A DNA stretch of 64,000 bases, taken from Sphingomonas sp. OK281 (GTDB taxonomy: Bacteria > Pseudomonadota > Alphaproteobacteria > Sphingomonadales > Sphingomonadaceae). A program made the position numbers and the translations under genes. Below the pieces are notes generated by a model. The model was not told the DNA's origin. It saw only the letters and a program-made list of their open reading frames with translations, and searched no databases. Every line of letters starts with the position of its first letter. Position 1 is the first letter of the stretch. The DNA is taken from assembly GCF_900115295.1 (NCBI RefSeq), contig NZ_FOVZ01000005.1, positions 310,001-374,000 on the forward strand. The letters run 5' to 3'. Below, piece by piece: positions 9,071-17,987 of this stretch.

Positions 9071-10366
9071 ATGCACGTCGATACCAAATCCACAGCAGCA
9101 GCCGGAGGCGATGCCAGCCACGGCTACGACGCGCCCGACCTGCGCGTGTTCGTGTTCGCGCTGTTCTTCATCTTTGGCGGCATCACCTCGCTGAACGACA
9201 TCATCATCCCGAAGATGAAGGAGCTCTTCACGCTCGACCACGCGACCGCGATGCTGGTCCAGTCGGCGTTCTTCCTCGCCTATGCGCTGTTCTCGATCCC
9301 CGCCGCCGCGATCGTGCGCAAGGCTGGCTACATGCGCACCGCGTCGATCGGCCTCGTGACGATGACCGCGGGCTGCCTGTTGTTCATCCCAGCGGCCGGT
9401 CAGGCGAGCTTCGGCATGTTCCTGTTCGCGCTGTTCGTGCTCGGCGCAGGCATCACCGTCGTGCAGGTCGTCGCTAACCCGCTGATCTCGGCGCTCGGCC
9501 ATCCCAAGTCGGCCTCGAGCCGCCTGACCTTTGCGCAGGCGTTCAATTCGCTCGGCACCACGATCTTCCCGTATGTCGGCTCCGCGCTGATCCTCGGTGG
9601 CTTGGCGACGGTCGACTCCTCGAAGCTCACCGGCGCCGCGCTCGACGCCTACCGGACCGAGTCTTCGCGCACGGTCGTGCACACCTATATCGGCCTCGCG
9701 ATCGCGCTGCTGATCGTCGCCGCGGTGGTGTGGACTCGTCGCAACCGGCTCAACGAGGAGCAGGACCAGACCGGCAGCATCTTCCACGCGTTCACGCTGC
9801 TGAAGCGCCCACGCTTCGCGATGGGGACGGCGTGCATCTTCCTGTACGTCGGCGCCGAAGTCGCGGTCGGTTCGCTGATCGTGAACTACCTGATGCAGCC
9901 GAGCGTGATGGGCCTGAGCGACGTCGCGGCGGGCAAGCACGTGCCGTTCTACTGGGGCGGCGCGCTGGTCGGCCGGTTCATCGGCGCGTACGTGCTGAAC
10001 AAGGTGTCGCCGGGCAAGGTCCTCGCGGGCGTCGCGACGGGCACGCTGGCGCTGATCCTGATCTCGGCGAACACCGAGGGCGCGCTGTCGGGCTGGGCGT
10101 TGCTGGCGATCGGCCTGATGAACGCCGTGATGTTCCCGACGATCTTCAGCCTCGCGTCCGAAGGTCTCGGCAAGCGCGCGGCGGAAGGCTCTGGCGTGAT
10201 CGCCACGGCGATCGTCGGCGGCGCGATCGTCCCATATTTGACGGGCATGCTAGCGGACAAGTCGGGCAGCCTGCACTTCGCGCTGCTGCTCCCGGCAATC
10301 TGCTACGCGCTGATCCTGGCGTACGGGTTGTATGCCCGGAAGCCAGTGGTCGAAGCTGCCTACTAA
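9071..10366 (+). CDS. MFS sugar transporter, FucP family
   Basis: 431 residues with about 12 hydrophobic segments. The opening segment FALFFIFGGITSLNDIIIPKMKELF is the FucP/GluP signature (aromatic-rich helix, LND, PK). Proton-coupled uptake of a hexose or similar sugar at the inner membrane is expected. ATG 9071 is chosen over 9035 because AGAGGG precedes it by about 9 bases and the predicted cytoplasmic N-tail then has a normal length. Nothing nearby tells the sugar. Confidence 0.88.
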   Translation: MHVDTKSTAAAGGDASHGYDAPDLRVFVFALFFIFGGITSLNDIIIPKMKELFTLDHATAMLVQSAFFLAYALFSIPAAAIVRKAGYMRTASIGLVTMTAGCLLFIPAAGQASFGMFLFALFVLGAGITVVQVVANPLISALGHPKSASSRLTFAQAFNSLGTTIFPYVGSALILGGLATVDSSKLTGAALDAYRTESSRTVVHTYIGLAIALLIVAAVVWTRRNRLNEEQDQTGSIFHAFTLLKRPRFAMGTACIFLYVGAEVAVGSLIVNYLMQPSVMGLSDVAAGKHVPFYWGGALVGRFIGAYVLNKVSPGKVLAGVATGTLALILISANTEGALSGWALLAIGLMNAVMFPTIFSLASEGLGKRAAEGSGVIATAIVGGAIVPYLTGMLADKSGSLHFALLLPAICYALILAYGLYARKPVVEAAY

Positions 10367-10370
10367 GCGT

Positions 10371-10427
10371 GTTCCCCCGCGAAGGCAGGGGCCCAGACTG
10401 GGTCCCCGTCTTCGCGGGGAAACAATT
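10371..10427. repeat. REP-like palindrome, family A
   Basis: A copy of the 'cgcgaaggcaggggcccagactgggtccc' type unit, filling the space between two convergent gene ends. Confidence 0.85.
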
Positions 10428-11561
10428 CTACGTTGGTGACCCCAACATCGGCGCCGCCCGCCCGGTCGCGAGATCGGCATCCGAAAACCGGATCGGCGTA
10501 CGCAGCCCCGGGACCAGAGACCCATCCGGCCGCGCGACGTCGATCGCCATCCCCCGCGTGACGACCTGCGGATCCTCGAAAGCCTGCGCGACGGTATTGA
10601 TCGGCCCGGCCGGCACACCCACCGCCTCCAACCGCGCCAGCAACTCGAGTTTAGGCACCAGAGACGTCGCCGCCTCGATCCCCGCGAACAAGATGTCCTT
10701 GAACGCCAACCGCCCGGCATTGGTCGCAAACCGCGGATCGTCGCGCATCTCGGGCAAGCCCATCGCATCGCAGAACCGCCGGAACTGCCCGTCATTCCCG
10801 ACCGCCAGGATGAACCACCCATCGGCACACGGAAACACCGCATACGGACACACGTTCATATGCGCATTCCCGACTCGCGTCGGCGACACGCCGCTCGCAA
10901 ACCAGTTCATCGCCTGGTTCGCCAGCACGCCGGTCATCGTGTCGAGCAACGCCATGTCGATCTGCTGACCCCGGCCGGTCCGCTCGCGCATTGCCAGCGC
11001 CGCCTGGATCGCGATCACGGAGTACAGCCCGGTCATGATGTCGGCGAACGCGACGCCGATCTTCTGCGGCGCGCCATCGGGCTCGCCGGTCAGGTCCATG
11101 ATCCCGCTCATGCCCTGGACGATGAAATCGTAGCCGGCGCGGGGGGCATACGGCCCGTCCTGCCCGAACCCAGTGATCGAGCAATAAACGAGGCGCGGAT
11201 TGATTGCAGAGAGCGTGGCGTAGTCGAGCCCGTATTTAACGAGCCCGCCGACCTTGAAGTTCTCGATCACGACGTCGGCGTCTGCGATCAGGTCACGGAC
11301 GACCGCCTGGCCTTCGAGCGTGGTAAAGTCGGCGACGACCGACCGCTTCCCGCGATTGGCGGCGTGGAAATACGCGGCGTCGCGCGTGCCGTCGGGGTTG
11401 TCGATAAACGGCGGCCCCCAGGTTCGCGTATCGTCCCCGGCGGGGCTTTCGATCTTGACCACGTCGGCACCGAGATCGGCAAGCACTTGGCCAGCCCAAG
11501 GCCCCGCGAGGATCCGCGCGAGTTCGACGACCTTGAGACCGGCGAGGGGAGTATCCTTCAA
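10428..11561 (-). CDS. family III CoA transferase (CaiB/BaiF), likely glutarate-type
   Basis: 377 residues. Family III transferases move CoA between acids through an aspartyl-CoA intermediate; the Asp lies in VAFADIMTGLYS. LKVVELARILAGPWAGQ and LADLGADVVKIE are the conserved N-terminal segment. The neighbour upstream is glutaryl-CoA dehydrogenase, so succinyl-CoA:glutarate CoA transferase is the best guess for the reaction. The start appears to be TTG at 11561 (MKDTPLAGLKVVE); no ATG or GTG lies in frame nearer. The only purine-rich ribosome site (GGGAG) is in the end of a family A repeat. Confidence 0.88.
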   Translation of the reverse strand: MKDTPLAGLKVVELARILAGPWAGQVLADLGADVVKIESPAGDDTRTWGPPFIDNPDGTRDAAYFHAANRGKRSVVADFTTLEGQAVVRDLIADADVVIENFKVGGLVKYGLDYATLSAINPRLVYCSITGFGQDGPYAPRAGYDFIVQGMSGIMDLTGEPDGAPQKIGVAFADIMTGLYSVIAIQAALAMRERTGRGQQIDMALLDTMTGVLANQAMNWFASGVSPTRVGNAHMNVCPYAVFPCADGWFILAVGNDGQFRRFCDAMGLPEMRDDPRFATNAGRLAFKDILFAGIEAATSLVPKLELLARLEAVGVPAGPINTVAQAFEDPQVVTRGMAIDVARPDGSLVPGLRTPIRFSDADLATGRAAPMLGSPT

Positions 11562-11562
11562 C

Positions 11563-11620
11563 CTTGTTCTCCCGCGAAGGCGGGAGCCCAGACTGGGTCC
11601 CCGCCTTCGCGGGGAAACAA
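11563..11620. repeat. REP-like palindrome, family A, between gcdH and CoA transferase
   Basis: Fills nearly the whole 73-base spacer between gcdH and the following CoA transferase gene on the same strand. Confidence 0.85.
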
Positions 11621-11634
11621 GCTCCCTAGCTCGA

Positions 11635-12819
11635 TCAAAACGCAGCGATACCCGTGATCGCGCGCCCGAGGATCAGCGCGTGCACGTCATGCGCACCCTC
11701 GTACGTGTTCACCGTCTCCAGGTTCATCAGATGACGCATCACCTGATACTCCCCCGAAATCCCGTTGCCGCCGTGCATGTCCCGGCTCATCCGCGCGATA
11801 TCGAGCGCCTTGCCGACGTTGTTGCGCTTCACGATCGAGACCATCTCCGGCGCGAACCGGCCCTCGTCCATCAGCCGCCCGACGCGCAACGACGCCTGCA
11901 GCCCGAGCGCGATCTCGGTTTCCATGTCGGCCAGCTTCTTCTGGAAAAGCTGTCGCCCGGCCAGCGGCGTCCCGAACTGGTTGCGGTCGAGGCCATATTG
12001 CCGCGCCGCATGGAAACAGAATTCCGCCGCGCCCAGCGCCCCCCACGAAATCCCGTACCGCGCACGATTGAGGCAGCCGAACGGCCCCTTTAACCCCTGC
12101 ACGTCTGGTAGCAGAGCATCGTCGCCGACCTCGACCTCGTCCATCATCACCATGCCGGTGATCGACGCGCGCAACGACAGCTTGCCCTCGATCTTGGGCG
12201 TCTCCAGCCCCTTCATCCCGCGTTCGAGGATAAAGCCGCGGATGCCGCCGCCATGCTCGTCGGACTTCGCCCAGATCACGAACACGTCCGCGATCGGAGA
12301 GTTCGAGATCCACGTCTTCGCGCCCGAGATCACATAACCGTTCGCCGTCTTCTTCGCGCGTGTCGTCATCCCGCCGGGATCGGATCCCGCATCCGGTTCG
12401 GTCAGCCCGAAGCAGCCGATCCACTCGCCCGTCGCGAGCTTGGGCAGGTATTTGCGCTTCTGTTCTTCGGACCCGAACGCATTGATCGGGTACATCACGA
12501 GGCTAGACTGCACCGACATCATCGAGCGATACCCCGAGTCGATCCGCTCCACTTCGCGCGCGACCAGCCCGTACGCGACATAGGACGCACCGACGCCGCC
12601 ATATTCCTCGGGGATCGTCGGCCCGAGCAACCCGAGCGCGCCCATCTCGCGGAAAATCGCGGGATCGGTATGCTCGTGCTGGAACGCGTCGATGATCCTG
12701 GGCGCGAGCTTGTCGTCGGCATAGGCCTTCGCGCTGTCGCGGATCATCCGCTCGTCCTCGCTCAACTGATCGTCGAGCAGGAACGGATCCGCCCAGTCGA
12801 ACTTGCCCATCCCGGCCAT
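11635..12819 (-). CDS. gcdH: glutaryl-CoA dehydrogenase
   Basis: 394 residues, FAD-dependent acyl-CoA dehydrogenase. GcdH oxidises and decarboxylates glutaryl-CoA to crotonyl-CoA in lysine and tryptophan breakdown. The catalytic Glu is in [24 protein letters not shown], a segment close to the mitochondrial enzyme. [14 protein letters not shown] and [16 protein letters not shown] are family signatures. ATG 12819 follows AAGGAG by 6 bases. It probably forms an operon with the CoA transferase that would supply glutaryl-CoA. Confidence 0.95.
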   Translation of the reverse strand: MAGMGKFDWADPFLLDDQLSEDERMIRDSAKAYADDKLAPRIIDAFQHEHTDPAIFREMGALGLLGPTIPEEYGGVGASYVAYGLVAREVERIDSGYRSMMSVQSSLVMYPINAFGSEEQKRKYLPKLATGEWIGCFGLTEPDAGSDPGGMTTRAKKTANGYVISGAKTWISNSPIADVFVIWAKSDEHGGGIRGFILERGMKGLETPKIEGKLSLRASITGMVMMDEVEVGDDALLPDVQGLKGPFGCLNRARYGISWGALGAAEFCFHAARQYGLDRNQFGTPLAGRQLFQKKLADMETEIALGLQASLRVGRLMDEGRFAPEMVSIVKRNNVGKALDIARMSRDMHGGNGISGEYQVMRHLMNLETVNTYEGAHDVHALILGRAITGIAAF

Positions 12820-12886
12820 ATGAATCTCCTTCGTTGACCGCCGACTTCGTGGTTCGGCCAGCGAAAGTCCACCCCTCACGAGACGT

Positions 12887-13213
12887 TTACGCGTCGATCA
12901 GCGTCAGCACCGCGATCGTCACATGCTCGCGGTCGCTGATCGACTCGATGCGGTCGACCACCAGATCGGCGACGATATGCCCGCGCATCGCGAACTCCGC
13001 CTCGGGCAACGCGTCGATCCAGTCTCGAAGACCGGGTACGGGTACCGCCGCGATCGTCAGCCGGTGCAGCGTGCCGACGAAGGTCGCGCTCGCCCACGGC
13101 GTGCACGCGATCGACTCGACGTGCATCGTCAGGCCTGCCGCCCCTGCATGACCGCGAAGCGCGCGGATCAGCAGCGTGCCCGCATCGGGGCCGCGGATCG
13201 CGTCCATCCTCAC
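12887..13213 (-). CDS. hypothetical protein, 108 aa
   Basis: Not recognised. The chain mixes beta strands ([28 protein letters not shown]) with short helices, no signal peptide. The GTG at 13213 overlaps the TGA of the 58-residue gene upstream (GTGA), the usual form of translational coupling; ATG 13207 is an alternative. The two genes look like one small operon read away from the S24 regulator, with an SOS-type motif between. Confidence 0.7.
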   Translation of the reverse strand: MRMDAIRGPDAGTLLIRALRGHAGAAGLTMHVESIACTPWASATFVGTLHRLTIAAVPVPGLRDWIDALPEAEFAMRGHIVADLVVDRIESISDREHVTIAVLTLIDA

Positions 13214-13386
13214 GATCCGTGCCGTTCTATGAACGTCTCGATCCGCGCCACCATCGGCGCGCGCGGCTGGCGACCGAGTCGGAGATCGTGGACCAGCCGC
13301 GGATCGCCGACCGCCAACCGGCCAAATTTGGAAGTCGGCATGCCGGTCTGCCGCAGATATCGGTCGATCTTGATGAGAACGGACAT
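13210..13386 (-). CDS. small helical, possibly DNA-binding protein, 58 aa
   Basis: Reads MSVLIKIDRYLRQTGMPTSK, then FGRLAVGDPRLVHDLRLGRQ, then a helical Arg-rich tail ending FIERHGS. ATG 13386 has AGGAG about 6 bases upstream, a strong site. The pattern 'helix, TGM..SKFGR.A..DPRLV.DLR.GR.PR' resembles small alphaproteobacterial proteins with a helix-turn-helix-like fold; this is from memory of the pattern, not a search. It is divergent from the S24 regulator gene and overlaps the next gene by 4 bases. It is shorter than common gene-calling cutoffs and easily missed. Confidence 0.75.
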   Translation of the reverse strand: MSVLIKIDRYLRQTGMPTSKFGRLAVGDPRLVHDLRLGRQPRAPMVARIETFIERHGS

Positions 13387-13437
13387 GGTCGCTCCTTCCT
13401 GTTCCTAGCCCAAGACCCCGCCCGAGTCTTCGCCTGT

Positions 13438-13452
13438 GTTCTTGATCTGTTC
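13438..13452. promoter_or_regulatory. SOS-box-like direct repeat GTTC-N7-GTTC
   Basis: GTTC TTGATCT GTTC matches the LexA site known for alphaproteobacteria. It lies in the 113-base divergent region, 52 bases before the 58-residue gene and 48 before the S24 gene. One or two chance matches are expected in a window this size, so the position carries the argument. Confidence 0.5.
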
Positions 13453-13470
13453 CGGCAAATCCTACTTGTC

Positions 13471-13484
13471 TAGGAAAATTCCTA
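13471..13484. promoter_or_regulatory. palindrome TAGGAA-AA-TTCCTA, candidate operator
   Basis: Six-base arms with a 2-base centre, 15 bases before the GTG start of the S24 regulator; a plausible autoregulatory site. The factor is unknown. Confidence 0.4.
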
Positions 13485-13499
13485 CGCTACGGTTCGGGC

Positions 13500-14132
13500 G
13501 TGGCTAGAACCGTGTCCGATCCCGATCCAAGAACCGCACTGGCGACGCTGGCTGCGGCGCGTGGCGACAGTCTGGCGGCGCTGTCGGCGATGCTGGGGCG
13601 CAACGCGGCGTACCTTCAGCAATATGTCCGGCGCGGATCGCCGCGGGTGCTCGGCGAACGCGACCGTCGATTGCTGTCGGACTATCTGGGTGTGAGCGAG
13701 GCAACGCTGGGCGCACCCGCCGACCGGCCGGCAGGGTTCCGCATCCGCAAGCTCGACGTGGCGGCGTCTGCGGGGCCGGGCGCGCTGGTCGACGGCGAGA
13801 TCGTGCTCGGCACCGACACGCTGGACCCCGGCCTCGCGCGGAAACTCAGGCTAAGGGACAGGCAGGCGGCGATCATCCGCGTGCGCGGCAATTCGATGGA
13901 GCCGGGACTGTTCGACGGCGATCACATCGTGGTCGACACCGCCGACCGTACGCCGCGCGCAAAGGGCGGGGTGTACGTCATCCGGATCGACGACGCGGTG
14001 ATGGTGAAGCGCGTGGCCTTGGTACGCGGGACATTGGTGGCGACGAGCGATAACCCGGACGCGGCGGCTGTGCCGGACGGAGCCATCGCCGTCATCGGCC
14101 GCGTAGTCTGGCAAATGCGCGAGCCGCGATAA
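13500..14132 (+). CDS. S24-family LexA-like transcriptional regulator
   Basis: 210 residues. An N-terminal helix-turn-helix (about residues 10-65, with LAALSAMLGRNAAYLQQYVRRG) is followed by a LexA/CI-type S24 peptidase domain. The nucleophile Ser is in RGNSMEPGLFDGD and the general base Lys in VMVKRVAL, so RecA-stimulated self-cleavage is possible. It is not LexA itself: the helix-turn-helix and spacing differ. The start is GTG 13500 or GTG 13512 (VSDPDPRTAL); neither has a good ribosome site. The divergent small operon shares its promoter region. Confidence 0.88.
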   Translation: MARTVSDPDPRTALATLAAARGDSLAALSAMLGRNAAYLQQYVRRGSPRVLGERDRRLLSDYLGVSEATLGAPADRPAGFRIRKLDVAASAGPGALVDGEIVLGTDTLDPGLARKLRLRDRQAAIIRVRGNSMEPGLFDGDHIVVDTADRTPRAKGGVYVIRIDDAVMVKRVALVRGTLVATSDNPDAAAVPDGAIAVIGRVVWQMREPR

Positions 14133-14155
14133 TAGTGACGGTCGATGCTCTGATC

Positions 14156-14277
14156 CTCCCCCGCTAGGGGGAGGTGGCACCGAAGGTGACGGAGGGGGAG
14201 GACACGGCACGGCGGTTTCCCTTACCTCCCCCTCCGTCTGGCAAGGGCCAGCCACCTCCCCCTGGCGGGGGAGGATC
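14156..14277. repeat. inverted repeat, family C
   Basis: GATCCTCCCCCGCTAGGGGGAGG at one end and CCACCTCCCCCTGGCGGGGG at the other, with internal 'gacggagggggag' and 'cctccccctccgtc' arms. Also at 23667 and 47065. Confidence 0.85.
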
Positions 14278-14317
14278 GTTTACCATGGCGTTCTGCGACC
14301 TGGACTAAGTGCGACCG

Positions 14318-15232
14318 TCAGCGTCCCTGCAACTTGCTGAGGATGGTCATCGACTGTTCCGAGCCCGACTGCGGGACGATCTCACCAGTCCGGTCGATGA
14401 TCGCGTCCCAGTGTGCCGCGACACCTTCAACCGACAGGTCTTCGCCGGTCAGCAACTTGCCCTGCGTCAGCGTCACATACGCCGCCTGGAACACCCCGGC
14501 GCCTGCGCCAACGATCATGTTGGTGGGGGCGTCCTCGGAGACGAGGAACACCGCGGCGGGCGCGACCTTGTCGGGGGAGAAGGCCTTGAACGCTTCCTCA
14601 GGGAAAATGTCCTGCGTCATCCGCGTGCCCGCGGTAGGCGCGATCGTGTTGACCTTGATGTTGTTCTTCGCGCCCTCGATCGCGAGCGTCTTGGTCAAGC
14701 CGGCGAGGCCGAGCTTGGCGGCGCCGTAGTTCGCCTGACCGAAATTGCCGTACAGGCCCGTCGACGACGCAGTCATCAGGATGCGGCCATAGTTCTGGCT
14801 GCGCATCGTGTCCCACACCGCCTTGGTGGCATTGGCCGAGCCGTTGAGGTGGACGTCGACGACGAACTTGAAGTCGGCGGGCTCCATCTTGGCAAAGCTC
14901 TTGTCGCGCAGGACGCCGGCGTTGTTGATGAGGATGTGAACGCCGCCCCATTTTTCGGAGGCGCGGGCGACCATCTCGACCATCTGGTCGTACTCGGTGA
15001 CGCTGCCGCCGTTCGACATCGCCTCACCCCCGGCCGCTTCGATTTCCTCGACGACTTTCAGCGCGGCGTCGGAATGCCCGGTGCCGTCGCGGGACGCACC
15101 GAGATCGTTGACCACGACCTTCGCGCCACGACGGGCGAGTTCGAGCGCGTATTCGCGGCCGAGACCGCCGCCTGCACCGGTAACGATCGCAACCCGATCT
15201 TCAAAGCTGATAGATCCAAAGTTCTCAGACAT
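14318..15232 (-). CDS. SDR oxidoreductase, 3-hydroxyacyl-CoA dehydrogenase (MFE-2) type
   Basis: 304 residues. Rossmann fold with TGAGGGLG (residues about 19-26), NNAGV, and the catalytic Ser and YxxxK in SSTGLYGNFGQANYGAAK. The sequence order, including VVVNDLGASRDG, matches the dehydrogenase part of peroxisomal multifunctional enzyme 2, so NAD-dependent oxidation of 3-hydroxyacyl-CoA is likely. The C-terminal 60 residues (LTGEDLSVEGVAAHWDAI) are typical of this bacterial subgroup. A hairpin directly before the start may hide the ribosome site. Confidence 0.88.
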   Translation of the reverse strand: MSENFGSISFEDRVAIVTGAGGGLGREYALELARRGAKVVVNDLGASRDGTGHSDAALKVVEEIEAAGGEAMSNGGSVTEYDQMVEMVARASEKWGGVHILINNAGVLRDKSFAKMEPADFKFVVDVHLNGSANATKAVWDTMRSQNYGRILMTASSTGLYGNFGQANYGAAKLGLAGLTKTLAIEGAKNNIKVNTIAPTAGTRMTQDIFPEEAFKAFSPDKVAPAAVFLVSEDAPTNMIVGAGAGVFQAAYVTLTQGKLLTGEDLSVEGVAAHWDAIIDRTGEIVPQSGSEQSMTILSKLQGR

Positions 15233-15271
15233 GGAAAAGGCGCCCCTCTCTTATAGTTGGAGCGCCTTTCC
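15233..15271 (-). promoter_or_regulatory. 5' leader hairpin abutting the SDR start codon
   Basis: On the minus strand, GGAAAGGCGC and GCGCCTTTTCC pair (one bulge) around a loop holding AGAGAGGGG, the only Shine-Dalgarno-like sequence. The second arm touches the ATG. Confidence 0.45.
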
Positions 15272-15327
15272 TAGAACGTAAAGCCAGCTAGGCAAGCGGC
15301 AGGATCACCCGCCGATTGCCGCCGGAC

Positions 15328-15684
15328 TTACTTGCCGCCGCGGTTGCGGCAGCCGTCCTTGACCGTCTTCGAGCACACCGGATACGTCGCCGGTGCTGGC
15401 GTCGGTGGCGTCACGGTCGGCTGGCCGAACGTCACGCCGCCGGCCGGGGCAGGGGCCGCCATCGGTGCGGCGGGTGCCGCTGCCGGATCAGCGGGAGCGG
15501 CCATCGCCTGATCTGCCGGTGCAGCAGGTGCTGCGGGATCGGCGGGGGCAGCCTGATCGGCCGGTGCCGTCTGCATTGCGGGATCGGCCGGTGCGGTCTG
15601 CGCGGCGGGGTCTGCCGGCGGCGTCGTCTGGGCGATCACGGGCGACGCGAGAAGAGCGGCGGCGGCGAGAAGGATGGACTTCAT
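15328..15684 (-). CDS. secreted Ala/Pro-rich protein, 118 aa
   Basis: A signal peptide (MKSILLAAAALLASPVIAQ) is followed by about 70 residues of ADPAAP/ADQA repeats and a short tail with two Cys (YPVCSKTVKDGCRNRGGK). ATG follows AGGAG by 6 bases. The repeat region is probably an extended linker in the periplasm; the Cys tail may form a disulfide. No function can be assigned. Confidence 0.75.
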   Translation of the reverse strand: MKSILLAAAALLASPVIAQTTPPADPAAQTAPADPAMQTAPADQAAPADPAAPAAPADQAMAAPADPAAAPAAPMAAPAPAGGVTFGQPTVTPPTPAPATYPVCSKTVKDGCRNRGGK

Positions 15685-15777
15685 GAGAATCTCCTAAATG
15701 GGTGCACCATTTGGTAGCGCGACGTCTGAACGCACTAAGTCGCGCTTGGGTCCTTCGTTTCGCATCCGATTCCATTC

Positions 15778-15804
15778 GTCCCGCCGCTAGACCCATAGCG
15801 GGAC
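15778..15804 (-). terminator. possible end-of-operon hairpin after phoB
   Basis: Arms GTCCCGC and GCGGGAC with a 13-base loop lie 8 bases past the phoB stop. There is no clear U-tract. Confidence 0.4.
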
Positions 15805-15811
15805 AGAGTCC

Positions 15812-16504
15812 TTATCCGCCCGTATCGAGCGAATACCCCGCCGAACGGACGGTGCGGATGATGTCCGGACGCTCGCCGACGTTGATGGCTTTACGCAACC
15901 GCCGGATGTGCACGTCGACCGTGCGGCTCTCGATATCCGAGTCATGGCCCCACACCGCATCGAGCAGCCGCTCGCGCGAGAACACCCAGCCTGGATGCTC
16001 GAGGAAATGCTTGAGCAGCCGGAACTCGGTCGGTCCAAGCGACACGACTTCGCCAGAGCGACGGACCTTGTGGCCGACCGTGTCCATCTCGATGTCGGCA
16101 TAGCTGAGCGCTTCGCCGGCGAGGGCAGGGCGGACCCGGCGTAGGACCGCCCCGACGCGCGCGACTAGCTCGCGGGGCGAGAACGGCTTCGTCACGTAAT
16201 CGTCGGCACCGGTTTCGAGCCCCCGCACGCGATCCTCCTCCTCACCACGCGCAGTGAGCATGATGATCGGCACGTTCTGTGTCTCGGGCGCACGGCGCAG
16301 GCGACGGCACACCTCGATCCCCGAAAGCCCCTCGACCATCCAGTCGAGCAGGACGATGTCGGGCACCTTCTCCTTGGCGAGCAGCAGCGCTTCCTCGCCA
16401 TCGGGGGTATGCGCGATCTCGAAATCCTCGCGCTTGAAATGCCAGACCAGCAATTCGGCGAGGGCGGCGTCGTCCTCGACCAGCAGCATCTTCGCGCGTG
16501 CCAT
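15812..16504 (-). CDS. phoB: phosphate regulon response regulator PhoB
   Basis: 230 residues. The receiver domain has the phosphorylated Asp in DIVLLDWMVEG and Lys in YVTKPF; the OmpR-type winged helix has the DNA-binding segment SDIESRTVDVHIRRLRKAI. PhoB activates phosphate-starvation genes after phosphorylation by PhoR. The ATG overlaps the last base of the phoU stop. It is last in the operon phoR-pstSCAB-phoU-phoB. Confidence 0.96.
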   Translation of the reverse strand: MARAKMLLVEDDAALAELLVWHFKREDFEIAHTPDGEEALLLAKEKVPDIVLLDWMVEGLSGIEVCRRLRRAPETQNVPIIMLTARGEEEDRVRGLETGADDYVTKPFSPRELVARVGAVLRRVRPALAGEALSYADIEMDTVGHKVRRSGEVVSLGPTEFRLLKHFLEHPGWVFSRERLLDAVWGHDSDIESRTVDVHIRRLRKAINVGERPDIIRTVRSAGYSLDTGG

Positions 16505-17193
16505 TATGCCTGCTCCTTCTTTATGCCGCGTTCACGATCGACCATCTGCGTGCCGGTCGCGGCGAAATAGACCATCTCGGCGACGTTGGTGGCGTGATCG
16601 CCGATCCGCTCAAGGTTCTTGGCGACGAACAGCAGATGCGCGACCTGGCTGATCGTCTTCGGATTCTCGACCATGTAGGTCACCAGCGTGCGGAAGATGC
16701 TGTCGTAAAAATCGTCGAGCGCATTGTCGCTTTCGACCACGCGCACCGCCTCTTCGGCGTCGCGCGCGGCAAATGCGTCGAGCACGTCGTGGACCATCTC
16801 GCTCGCCATCCGGCCCATCGCGGGCAGGATCGAGATCGGCTCGATCCGGTGCTCGCTCTCGATCATCGGCACGCGCTTGGCGATGTTCTTGGCGTAGTCG
16901 CCGATCCGCTCGACGACGCCGGCGATCTTCAGCGCGGCGACCACCTCGCGCAGGTCGACCGCCATCGGCGCGCGCAACGCGATGATCCGAACCGCGAGCC
17001 GCTCGACCTCCGCCTCGATGACGTCGATCTGCTTGTCGGCGACGCGCACCTGCTCCGCGAGCGCGAGGTCGTTGCGTTGCAGCGCCTGCATCGCCTTGTC
17101 GATCGCGTCCTCGGCGAGCCCACCCATCTGCGAGATCAACCCGCGGAGCTCGCCGATGTCGTTGTCGAAGGCCTTGACCGTATGCGTGTTCAT
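16504..17193 (-). CDS. phoU: phosphate signalling protein PhoU
   Basis: 229 residues, all-helical, two PhoU repeats (about residues 15-105 and 118-215) with the metal-binding patterns ERIGDYAKNIAKR and ERIGDHATNVAEM. PhoU links the Pst transporter with PhoR and silences the regulon when phosphate is plentiful. Start ATG 17193; the longer open frame upstream overlaps pstB and is not real. Confidence 0.96.
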   Translation of the reverse strand: MNTHTVKAFDNDIGELRGLISQMGGLAEDAIDKAMQALQRNDLALAEQVRVADKQIDVIEAEVERLAVRIIALRAPMAVDLREVVAALKIAGVVERIGDYAKNIAKRVPMIESEHRIEPISILPAMGRMASEMVHDVLDAFAARDAEEAVRVVESDNALDDFYDSIFRTLVTYMVENPKTISQVAHLLFVAKNLERIGDHATNVAEMVYFAATGTQMVDRERGIKKEQA

Positions 17194-17207
17194 GGTCGTT
17201 TCCCGAC

Positions 17208-17987
17208 TCAGCCGTAACGGCCGGTGATGTAATCCTTGGTCCGCTCTTCGCGGGGATTGGTGAAGATGTCCGAGGTGTTGCCGTATTCGACCAGCGTGCC
17301 GAGGTGGAAGAACGCGGTCTTCTGGCTGACGCGCGCGGCCTGCTGCATGTTGTGCGTGACGATCACCATCGCATAGCGGCCGCGCAGTTCGTGGATCAGT
17401 TCCTCGATCTTGGCGGTCGCGATCGGATCGAGCGCCGAACACGGCTCGTCCATCAGGATGACCTCGGGATCGACCGCGATCGCGCGCGCGATGCACAGCC
17501 GCTGCTGCTGGCCACCCGATAGCGCCGTGCCGCTGTCCGAGAGGCGATCCTTGACCTCGTCCCAAAGCCCCGCTCGGCGCAGCGATTTCTCGACGATCCG
17601 GTCGAGATCCGCCTTGGCTCCCGCCAGTCCGTGGATGCGCGGGCCGTAGGCGACGTTCTCGTAGATAGATTTCGGGAACGGGTTCGGCTTCTGGAACACC
17701 ATGCCGACGCGGGCCCGAAGCTGCACCACGTCCATGTCGGGCGAATAGATGTCCTGGCCGTCGAGCTTGATCTCGCCGGTGACGCGCGCGCTCGCGACGG
17801 TGTCGTTCATGCGGTTGAGCGTGCGTAGGAAGGTCGACTTGCCGCAGCCCGACGGGCCGATGAACGCGACGACCTCGTCCTGATCGACGTCGATCGAGAC
17901 GTCGTTGATCGCGATCTTGCTGCCGTAGGCGACGGAGACGTTGCGCGCCGTCATCTTAAGGACGGGAGGCTTGAAAGGTTTTGGCAT
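17208..17987 (-). CDS. pstB: phosphate ABC transporter ATP-binding protein PstB
   Basis: 259 residues. Walker A GPSGCGKS, signature LSGGQQQR, Walker B VILMDEP and the switch His in VIVTHNM are intact. It powers phosphate import through PstC/PstA. ATG 17987 shares its A with the pstA stop (TGATG), so translation is coupled. Confidence 0.96.
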   Translation of the reverse strand: MPKPFKPPVLKMTARNVSVAYGSKIAINDVSIDVDQDEVVAFIGPSGCGKSTFLRTLNRMNDTVASARVTGEIKLDGQDIYSPDMDVVQLRARVGMVFQKPNPFPKSIYENVAYGPRIHGLAGAKADLDRIVEKSLRRAGLWDEVKDRLSDSGTALSGGQQQRLCIARAIAVDPEVILMDEPCSALDPIATAKIEELIHELRGRYAMVIVTHNMQQAARVSQKTAFFHLGTLVEYGNTSDIFTNPREERTKDYITGRYG

